Part shown: positions 51,602 through 63,010 of the stretch, piece after piece
Numbering within the stretch: the stretch's first letter is position 1
Layout of the letters: every line of letters begins with the position of its first letter
Assembly (NCBI GenBank): GCA_051294375.1
Contig: CM119263.1
Span: 6,425,645-6,489,644 of the forward strand
From: Paraspadella gotoi
Taxonomy: Eukaryota > Chaetognatha
Direction: 5' to 3'
Length of the DNA stretch: 64,000 bases
Translations under genes and position numbers: made by a program
The notes under the pieces: generated by a model
What the model saw: the letters and a program-made list of their open reading frames with translations, nothing else
Databases searched by the model: none
Told to the model about the DNA's origin: nothing

Positions 51602-53330
51602 TTTTTTTTTAGACCTGACACTATCGACTATCCCCTCAAAAAAATTAATTCACTTACAATTCAAAAATAAATGTTCGTTCTCATCTTTTCGCTCGATGGC
51701 GAATAATTTCGTTTGGTCATCCTCTATTTTTTTTCGGTCGCCATCGGAATTACAACATTTTCTAGATTCTCTCATCTTTTGATTCCTCCTAATATTTAAT
51801 TCAGCGCGGCTCTCAATTAATTTATCCCCTTTTTCATCAGATCCCGAGAATCCTGGTCCAGTAATTCCCCAGGGAACGAACGCCGAGGCCGATCACGTCA
51901 CGCACGTGATCCGCATGAGGGATCAGCGCGTGACGCTGGCCGCGGCCGACGTCGCCACGCCGACCGACTCCCCTCAACTTGTCATCAATGCCGACGTGCT
52001 CAAACCAGGCCGAACGTACATCGTCAGGGTGACGGCTTCCTCACCCGGTGAGTTCTTTAGATTTTCTTGTTTCTTTTCGTTGTCGCTTTGTCAATCCGCA
52101 TCCTATATAGTTTTTGTTCAATTTTGATCTTTCTTTTATCATATTTTCTTCTTTTTTTTCTTTCTCTTTTTCTCCTTATTTTTTTCTTTTTTTTTTCTCT
52201 GTCAAAACACAAAAGAAGACGCGCGCGCACAAGCCGCATTCGAACTCTCGAATGAAAAATGACCTATCGGGGGTGAGGGTCAAAGGGCACGACTTTTTCG
52301 GGGTTGACCTTTTTTTGTGTGTGTGTGTGTATGCGCGCGTGCGTACTTGGCACTCTGCAGTACTCGTCTAGCTTCCGCGCCATTTTAGACGCATTTATAT
52401 AAATTCCTTTCTCGTCGTTTTTATCTCTCAGGAGGGTGGTCCCGTTCGGTGGCACCCCCCACCTCCACCTCCCTGACAGTAGTTCGAGTCAACCGAGGCC
52501 CTTTCAAGGGGAAGTGCGCCGTCTCCCCCGATGAGGGCGTCGAAGCCGAAACTCCTTTCAGGCTGATTTGCTACGAATGGAAGGACGAGGACGACAGCCA
52601 TTTGCCCCTCACTTACCAAATTGATTTTCGGACGACGCCGTTTGGCCTCAAAGTAAGTTATGCTCTATTTTTATCCTCTCACTTCTTCTTTCCACACTCG
52701 CGGGAAAATGTCTTGTTTCGTTCTCACTAAAAGCAGGAATGGCTTTAAAAATCTTAGTCCCATAGAATGTAAAAGGAAAAAAATCGTAGAATAACAACGG
52801 ACATTTATTTCCCCAATCTCAAATTTTTACTAAGCAAGTCAATCTGTTTCTTCCCTCCTTTCACCTACCTTTTCACTATCCCCAATTTTAAATGATTTAC
52901 TATCTCTTTCAATGTCTCGATCTCTCAGACTTGGACGGACGACGCTCGCGGCGCCAATCTTATTTACTCCGGGTTAAAACGAGACTTGACGTTTCGACTT
53001 CCGGCCGGCAACGCCGACCGTCACTTCCTCGTTTACCTTCGCGTCGCCGTTTTCGACGCCCTCGGTGCCAGGACGCCCGTTTGCGCCTTTCCGGTCAAAG
53101 TCCGTTCCATCGCTTCGGTGAGTCGACCGGAAAAAGGGAAGTCCTGGGATTCGCGCGGCTCCATTCTTTCCACTTTTCCCAAGTATAATCCCGCTCTTAA
53201 TTTTTCGAAGTTAGAAAAGGGAAACAAAGTGAGAGAGAAAGATCAACAGAGGGCAGTGATGCTAGAATTTGTTCAATGTCACGATTTCGCTCTCTCACCT
53301 TTTGACGCGCCAAAACACAAACCAAAAAGG

Positions 53331-53392
<62 letters not shown>

Positions 53393-54776
53393 CCCGATAT
53401 TTCGCCAACTCTTTCCTTTTTCTTTCCACATTTCCCCCGCTTTTTTTCATCCACAACTCGTCCTTCTTCTTCTTTGCCATTAAGATGATTTCGCATTCCA
53501 TCTCCGGAGGGACGAATCTTCAGTCGCCGAAATCCGAGCCCAACGCCGAAGAAGAAACTGGAGACGCCGACGTCAACAGACAAATCGAATTTAACTTGTG
53601 AGTTTGTTTCACTCGGTTATTGAATATTATTAACTTAGTTTGTGCATGGAAGAGGAAGAGCGAAACCATTGATGCTGGGGTGGGGGAAAGAGAAGAAGGA
53701 AAAAGACGACGACGATGAAACCGATAATGCGGGTTAATTCGACGATGGAAGAGAGAGAGAGAGAAAGAGAGAGACTGAGAGATTTTTTTTTCTCCCTTTG
53801 GACTTTCACCCTAACCCTTTTTATCCGGATCGCTGCTTGCGGTGCCAGTACCCGTTGCGAAATAAGATGGATTAGCGGTGGAAAAATATGTGGTCCAAAA
53901 GAATAATTGAAAGCCGTTAAGGAAATCGTGGGGGAGGTGGGGGGGCGTAGAAAATCGATGGAAGTTGCGAGAGCACTCTCGGTAGAATCACTTGGATATT
54001 TTAAATGTAGTAGTACAGTCTTATATATTCAATGATTTATGTCACTTATGTTAATTTGGTACATTACTAGTAGTACTTAGTTGAATTTGTACCCAGGTAT
54101 TTTATGAAATAAGTACGACCAATATAAAAATTATCCATTCATTTAATAAATAAGCTAATAAATAAGCCCCTGACTTTGAACAGGCTATGCTGGGTTAATG
54201 CCTCCATCACTCCAGACTAACTGGCTTATTTCATTGCCTTTAGTATGTTTATTATGTATATTTCTTGTTTTCCTTCAATTATAGTTTTTATCGTTAAGAA
54301 AGATTGACCTATATCCCTTGAGCATAACTAAGTCACTCTCTGAAAAAATGTTAGGAGATGGAATTTCCCCATGAGTGAACCTCTTTAAAGAAAAAATGGG
54401 GAAAATCAACGTATTCCATCAACGAAAAATTTTTTTTTCTTCATCGCCTATAGTTTGAGTGGTTTTAAAAGAAGCTCGGTGAAGCATTAAAATTTTCACT
54501 GAGCCTCTTTACATCTTGTTATTGATTTTTTTTCCCTTGGAAAGCTCGTGCGTCGGCTTTGCAGTCGTTGTCCCTTTACTCACGGAGCCCCTTACCCCTT
54601 TCTAGGTTTGACGTTGATTTGTTGAAAAATAGGAAAGCATTTCTAAGGCTCGACGTTCTCCGTTACTCGCGTGGGTTAAAAAAAAGAAGGGCTGGGTGGA
54701 ATGAAGAGGTTGATGGAGGCGGTTGGATAGGAAAATTGTGAAGAGTTCAGCTTTAAAATCGAGGCGATCTCCTCTC

Positions 54777-54841
<65 letters not shown>

Positions 54842-57503
54842 GTTTAGTTCAGTCTGATTCGAACATCCTTCCTGTTTTCAGTGTAAACAACCAAGCATCA
54901 TGGGCTTTCAAAGCTTTTTTTTAGCTTTCTGCGATCGAAGTTTTCTTGAAAGCTCTCTTTCTGTTCCTAATCTACCGCCGACGCCGGCGCCGCTTCGAAC
55001 CGAAGCGTCGAGAGCGACTATCGCCCCACATGCTGCCTCTCTTTAAATCTCCCCTTTCAATTTCTTCGTCCCGATCAAAGCCTCTATTATTCGACCGGCT
55101 TTCAGACTCAATCTTTTTTCGCTTTATTCCAGATCTAATTATAATCTATGGTTAGTATTGGTTACTCTACTTCTCTCTTTTTCAGCTCGGCTTGACTCGA
55201 CGTTTTTACTCTAAAGGCACATTATTAAACTAATTAAAATTAATTATCTAATGCGTTCTGCTGGGGAAAAAAATTAATTTAAATTTATTTTCACGATAGA
55301 AATTCGAGAGTAAGTTCGGAAAAAAAGACTCGATAATTTTATGCATTTTGTAATTTTGAGATTTAAATGCAAATTTAATTCTTAGCAGTATGCAGGAAAT
55401 TACGTTATAATCAAATGTATTCCAAGAAAGTTGAATAGATAGTCGGTGGTTTGATGACGAAATTTTGTGAAAATTCAGATTTGGACATATCTATTCTAAT
55501 TATTACGTTGGGATGACAAGTTTATCCTTGAATGAGATAAAAAATTCTGTTCGTTTTTTTTTCGCCCGGTTCGAATTTCCTTTTTTACCAACTGTGGTGA
55601 TCAATGTGGTTGGACGACCTTTGCATTTATATTACATAATAGTAATGAATTGATGATCATTGACGGCTTTCATGTCCTCGTTAGTACAAAGAGCGAATTA
55701 AAACTCCTATTGAGAGAAGTGTGGGATGAGGCACTTGACTCAAATTTATTTTACAAAAATTTGACAATTTTATTGTAGGTCCGAGGACTAGGATGAAAAA
55801 ATGCTTCAAAACGTACATTACAAATGAGAAAGACATGATTATAACTATTACGTGATAGCTTGTGCCGTTGAGATAAGTTTAGGAGAATACATGTATGGTT
55901 GTTATTTATTGCACTTAACAATAAACATAGATTACGAGTATGAACGCTTCTCACATCAGTTGAAAATTTTTTTTTTCTCAGAAAAAACGAAATTTTTGGG
56001 TGCGCCTCTCTCAACCTTTCTGACTATATTCACCACGGCGACGTACGCCTTGCGCGAATCCGCATCCAGTACTTGGCGACGCAGATGAATCGCCTGGAGC
56101 CGCTCGCGCCGACAACGCCATCTTCCGGTCACGCGGAGGAATCAACTACAGCGCCGCCACCCGAGGCGTGCGACGTCGGGGGCGGCGCCGCCTGCTGCGA
56201 CACCAAACGCGTTTCGAATCAGGTTCGAGGCTTTTATCGACTTTCGCTCGATATCTCGGTTAGGGGCGGGCGAAGGGGGTTAGGGGGTAGGGCGTGGTAT
56301 GCAAGGCGTCGCTAGGGGGCGGATTGAAAGGATATGAAGTCGCGTTTGAGCGAGAATTAAAAAGGGATTAAGGCGAGAACCGTTGAAGCGACTGTAACTG
56401 GATCTTTCTTTCATTTTTCCCCCCCTCTTTTTTTCCCTCCTCTTGTTTTCGCCCTTTCCGGATATTAAAGGAGCGCCTCCTCCTCCGGTCGGAGTTGCGC
56501 CTTCAATTGCTACGACGTTTGGCGCCACTTCCGGTCCGCCACCCCACGGAGGCGCTTCAGACGTTGACGGCATTGGCGCGGACGACGCTCGTCTCCGACG
56601 AATTGTCAACCGTTGGCGTGGCGGTGGCTGCAGATGTGCTCAACAAGGCGGCTGAAAGCGTCGTTTTCGATCGCCGAGGAGTCGAGAGGTCAACGCTGCC
56701 GCAAGTGAGTCTTTAGTTTTGAGGGAAGCAAGAGGAAGGCAAAGTAGGTGTGTTTATTTATTGTGAGGTTGGTTCAGGATTTGTGCTTCTTTTTAGCTTC
56801 ACAACATCCCACCCCGATGACTGCGATGATGTTAATCTTTAGGGTATGTCGACGCTGGCGCCTCATTTTATTGACGGCGTCGTCGGTGCTTTCTCAAACC
56901 TCTTGGAATCGATCGTCAATGGCCGGGCACTAAAAGAGTCGGCCGATATCGCGGTTCGCGCCGAGAAGGTTCTGACCGGCGTCGTTAAGGTAAGGATTGG
57001 CTTAGCTTTTGCAAGTAAGGATGTCGCAAAATTTTACTGATATTGTGACAGAAACTAAGCACTAAAACCGTGACTAAAAAACTGTTTTCGATTTCGCCGA
57101 ACTCGCTGTGACTCGGCAATAACACGGGATTCGCCCCGCGGTTATCTTTTATTTGACGTCGACCCGAATGTGAATATTCAGGAACTTGGACCGCCTTCGC
57201 TTTTTTACGAGCAAAAAAAACATTAGACAGAAAAAAAAAATCCTTTTCTGTGTTTTTTCCTGGATTATTTTTCTTTTCGCCGAGTCCGAGTTGAAAGAAA
57301 AGCGAAAGAAAGAATCTTAATCCTGTTACGGGGGGACTCGTTTGCTGGCTCCTTCATTTCCCCTTCTGACTCAAGTTGGGGATAAAAACCGCGTTAAATA
57401 AAAAAAAAATCTTTAAAATTTAAAAAGTTTCATTAATTTTTTTCGTTCACCTATTATATTTTATTTTGCAAGTCAAGCTGTTCCTCACGATTCTAAAATT
57501 TCC

Positions 57504-57550
<47 letters not shown>

Positions 57551-58056
57551 CCTTCTCTCTCTCTCTCTCTCTCTCGAATTGGCAATGGTTGCCGGCCGTC
57601 CCTTTAAAAAGTTTACTTTGTGTTCCTCCTTCGCGAAATTCTGCCAACGCCATTGTTTCGGGTGAAGAGGCGATGGAGGGCGATCGCCGAGCGAAATGGA
57701 AAGTGAGGGAGGGCGATGGATCGTGACGGAAAGAGATTGCAGTTGCAGACGATGGGACCGACGACGGTGGGATGGGAAGGTGAAGTTGGAAAGTCTGCGA
57801 AATGAGTATTGAGCAGTTGGGTTTTGGGAGGCGACCAAAGGCGAAGGAGAGGCGATCGGGAAACAAAAGGAGAACCGATGAACTTCGCGGGAAAAATGGG
57901 GAAAAAAAAAATTTCGTTTGCGCATTTTTCCCCCTTCGTGATTTTCCCCGACGGCGTTCAAAACTCCTTCCGATTCTCTCTATTCCTTCTGTCAACAACT
58001 GAATTGTTTTCTTTGCTCTTTCCACTCTTGGCTGAACCTTTTCAAAAAAGCTTTTG

Positions 58057-58124
<68 letters not shown>

Positions 58125-58566
58125 GCACACACTGCCCAAGATCCCGACCTCTCTCGACCGGGACTGACTTACTTTTTTGTTTTCTTGGCGGGTGATTGAT
58201 TTTTCTCTCCTTTCTTGACTCTCGAAGCTTTCTTCGCGTTTCCTCTCCGCGTCGCCTTCAGATCTCGGAAGTCGATTGTTATCGCGACGCCGCTTTTTTT
58301 TTCGGCGTCATTCCGTCGCGGTCGCAGCGGCGCCAAACCATCGGATTTCGATTTCCCTTTTTTTTTCTGCTTCGCGTTAAATCCTTAAATCACCTCGCGT
58401 CTCATTTTCAAACCTCGTTGGAAAAAAAAAGGTGCGGAAAGGGAGAGTGGGATCGGGGAAAAAAAAGGAAAAAAATCCTGGAAACGAAGGAAACTAATAA
58501 AGTTTAACCTTAAGCACAAAAGCCGAGAGAAAAAGTCGCTACGAGCAATAAATGTTTTCTCCTTCG

Positions 58567-58612
<46 letters not shown>

Positions 58613-58680
58613 GGGCTTAGTTTGGAAGGCCGATATTGCTGTTGCGAGGACTAGCGCGAAGCCATTGATGAGAGAGAGAG

Positions 58681-58715
<35 letters not shown>

Positions 58716-61700
58716 AGGGAAAGGGTCGGGTTTGATATAGGATGGTAAATAAAGAAGGGCATTCGATATGGAAAGGGGGCGAAAGGAATTAAAAGCAGGG
58801 GCGTTAGAAGTCGAACGGAAGGATAATTTAAAATGGGTGGGCGAAAAACCGCAGTCGAGGTTTGAGAAATGAGGAGCGAGGGAGAGAAAGAGCCCTCGTC
58901 GAAAGGCGCGAAATAAACGACTGGAGGCGATGGAAGGCCGAAGATGGATTCCGCCCTCCCCCCTTCACTTTCTCTCGGATCTTTCCCTCTCAATTTTCTT
59001 CTTTCGTCCGCCCCCTCTGGATATCAGTCCTCGACCGAGCGCCGAGGTGTGGCTCTCGATATTTCGTGAACAAACAAAGAAGAGGCCGGGTGAATTCCGC
59101 TAGCAAGAGAGAGAGAAAGATTGTGAAAGAGGGAGAGAGATTCGCGGCGAGAAGCAGTGAATCGTCTTGATTCAATTAACTGGCCCGGGAAAATATATCG
59201 AAAGGAGAAAGAGAAAGAGAAAAAAAAAGCTTGGATTCGCTCGTTGCGGCGTTGGACAAGGTCGTTGGTTTGTTGGTTTGTGGAAAGGGGGGGGGAGGTG
59301 AGAGCCGGGCCTCGCGGATTGCTCGGGATTTGATTTCCAAGATATCGCGAGGGAAGCAATAGCCTAGCGTTTCGGGTCATTCTTTTTTATTTTTCGTCGA
59401 CCGATAGAGAGAGGTACGTAGAAAGAGGGAGAATGAGAGAGATTTAAATTTTTTGGAGGGAGAGCGAAAGATAGAAACCGAGAGATTGAAAAAACCTGCG
59501 GGGAGAACACGTTAAAGATGTTCTTTACGGCTTGGGTAGAGAAAGAGAAATAGAAATGAAAGAAAAAATTTTTTTCTGGAAATTTCGCCGCTGATCCGAA
59601 TCTCTTAAAATATTTTTTGAGCGAAATGTAGATCTTGCTGGATCGAAAGGGCGTCGCTTCGGATTAAATTTTCTATTCGGATCTTTGGGATTTCTATTCG
59701 CCTCTAACTATTCAGTCATCTCAACCATTCTGTGAAAAAAAAAACCACTGACAGAAAATAAAGGACCAGAAAAAAAACTCGTTACCAAAAAGAATGTTCC
59801 TTTCCGAAACTATAACTGACGCCATAAAAAACCTAAAAATTGCGATAATCGTTACATTTGTTTTATGATCAACGAAGTTTAAAAAAAAAAGAAATATTTC
59901 TACAACAATTACTGAATGCGGACAATTTAAGTAACAACCAACTTTTTCAAAGTCGTGACAATGCGTCTCCCCGCACTTGTTTACCCGTCTCTTCCTTTTC
60001 GTCCAGCTGGAGGTCGGCGCCACCCGCGTTCCGAATCAGGCGCCACTCATCAGCGCCTCCCCTTTCGTCAAGATCCTCGGGGTCAAACTCTCCGGGGACT
60101 CAGCCCGAGATGGAACCGGGGATGGAACCCAGACTCTCGCCGTGGAAAACGTTACTTTCGTCTTCCCACGAGGATTCGTCGCACAGGTAAAAAGGGGAAC
60201 ATTCTATGCTACTTTCCCCCTTCACGCTCGCATAAACCCTCTTTTTTTATTACCACCAAGAGAGTGTGAGCTAGCGACCTCCCTTTTCCTCCCTCTCCTT
60301 TCACCCCGAGTTGGATTTCGTCAAAAAGATTGGCCAACAGCTCGTCTTTCGCGCCACCGCGTCAAATTCGCGGCAGATGGCGTCCGAGTTAATCGCCTCG
60401 TCGCCGTTCGAGAGGAATGGAAAAAGAGAGGGGGGAAAGTGGCCTAAAGAGGGTTATAGAAAAGAGAAGCTGGTTGTGTGGTTGTGTTTGTGTTTAATCT
60501 CGCTTTTTTCATCGCCCTCCACCCCCTCTCCTCCACCTTCAACCCCCAGGCGCTGTTGTCTCTTTCGACGCGGCGCGACGACGCCGGTCGATCTCGTTCA
60601 GGTCGCGCCGCCATTCCACCGCCGGATTGTCTCATGGCCATCATAATCAACTATCGGGGGAACCCTTTTCTAAAGGATGCTCTCGGACCAGAGGTTAGTT
60701 CTCGTTACAAACCTACCGCCACCACTCCCCTCAACCAAAACCTCCGCCACCTCGCGGCCTCCTTGCAACCAAAATAAAAACAAAAGGATGAAACGAGGAG
60801 CGGAGGCTGTGTTATCGAATCGCGTCGTATAAACAACGTTCGCCTTTCGCAACCTCGTCGGGGGTTTTTATTTGGGCTTTAGCGTCGGCGGAACGACGCC
60901 TCGGACCGCCTCGCGAGGATTGAAGAGGGGGGAGAAGGATCAAGACCAAACTCGAGTTTGTCTAAACCTTTTCCCTTTTGTTTTTCAGATCGTCACCGTC
61001 GTTTCTTCGATACGTCTGTTCAGTTGCCATGCCGACGTTCGATCGAACTCGGCGACGCAGATCACGGCGAAGAAGGGGGGCCACCCTTTCGAGATTAGGC
61101 TTCCTATCAAAGAAGACGTCGCTTCGAAGGTGAGGGAAAGCCGGGGATTTTAATGATCCGTTAATTTCTCTCTCTCTTCGATTCTTTTTCCACTTTTTCC
61201 GCTTTGTATCCGGGAAGTGAGTGGCAGGTTTTTTGGAGCCTATTTCGTCTATTGGGAATCGCACCCACTTCCTCTCTCTTTCTTCTTCCTGCGAGGTTAC
61301 CTCTAAATTCCCTTTCCTGTTTCCCTAGCTTTTCCAAGAANNNNNNNNNNGTTGTTTTCGTCCGCATTTGTTTCATTTCATTTTCTTCCCAGACTTGATG
61401 ATAAATTTTACGTATCCTGTGATAAATATTTCCTGTTAATCCTTTTTCGATTTACGTCAGATTCCGGCCTCGCCAAATTTTTGGCTTCCGCGAAGTCGTA
61501 TGAACGTTCATCCGTTCAATGTGACGCGCGAGAATTTGGGACACGCCCTCCGCGTCACCGTTCGTCTGGATCCACTTCCTGCGACGTCAGGCGGATCGAA
61601 GAAACACCACTTTCCATTAGCCCTGCTGGTCGGGTGAGTGCGAGTTTGAGAGAGCGATTTTTTTATCTCGCCCGGATGTGGAGGAAGAAAGGGACGGGGG

Positions 61701-62171
61701 GGAGAGGGGGTGCAGGTCAGACGTGGCGGTGTTTTTGTTAGCGTTCTAGTTGGGCGACTTCCGAGTTGGTATTTTTGTTTTTTGAAAGTAGTGGTATTGT
61801 TGGCGCATGAGTCCTCCGCTAGGGGGTGTTGTGTATAAGTAGCGTCGATTGGCTAAAAAGATAAATTAAATGGAAAACCGGCCTCTCTCTCTCTTTTTCA
61901 AAGCGAAAACCTCAATCAATCTCGCATTCGATCGTCAGCGAATAAAATTACGAGTCTCGACTGAAAAAAAAGGGGGAATTATGGATGAAAGGAGGCGAAA
62001 ATCGAGCGAGTTGCATTATGATGGATGAAAGGCGCGCCTACTCTCAGCATCAAAGAAATTTTGATTCCATCGCCAGTTGCGCCTGACTCTGAAAAAAAAA
62101 ATAAGGAAAAAGACAAATATAAAAAGCGAGGGAGTGAGGTTTTGGGGGTGAGGCGGCCTCCATTTCTCTAG

Positions 62172-62215
<44 letters not shown>

Positions 62216-62955
62216 TTCCCCTCCCCTTCCTCACTCTTCTTATAATTCATTCGTGTCGCGCGATGTTTGCTCTTAACGCTTTGTTTTTCGTCGTCAACGT
62301 CACGTTATTTTACTGCACGTCACAACGCCGCCACGGCGTGACTCCACGACGCTCGACATCCATTCGCCACCGGCGACGTCGCAAAAGCATTTCAACAAAA
62401 AAGAAAAAGAAAAAATACAAAAAAAAACGTTTTTTTGTCATCGCGGATATTAAAAAAGTATGGACGACAAAAGGCTATTTTCGAGTACATAAGTTTTTTG
62501 TAATTATACTCCGTTCAAACAAAATAACGGGGATACGTCATGAATTATTCCTCTCTCCTTTCTTGATCGACTGGGAATAAATTTGTCAGACGATAAACGG
62601 AAAATATGGGTGTCGCGCCTCTCGCGCTTTAGGAAATTTGTCGAGGGATGAACAGGAAATATGTGCTCGTGTCAAACGCTCTTTTAATAAATTCATACGT
62701 CGTAGAAAGAATACGTGGTAAAAAAAGGGAGAGAGATTCTCTTTAATTTGGTCGATTTGGTGGCGGGGAGAGTATAGCGTTGGGAGGGGGGGAGGCGTTG
62801 GTTTGTAATGCGTGTGAAAGTTGCCGTTGGTCGAACATTGGAACACAATGGAAATAATGGAAGTGAGAAGGAGGGGATTTGAGAGATGAATGGAATCATA
62901 AAGGAATAAGAAAAGGGTCGATGTAGGATATTGGAAGAGGAGAGACCGAGAGTTT

Positions 62956-63010
<55 letters not shown>

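Larger units (their letters stand above)
53598..55981 (+). other. Intron with microsatellite and R2
   Basis: R2 copy at 54105-54215, (CT)n at 54781-54839, otherwise AT-rich. No exon found. Confidence 0.6.

Noticed and set aside
60311-60438. Open segment LDFVKKIGQQLVFRATASN after an AG, between exons 42 and 43.
   Set aside because: It looks coding, but no donor returns to phase 0 needed by exon 43, while exon 42 joins exon 43 directly in phase. It could be an alternative exon.
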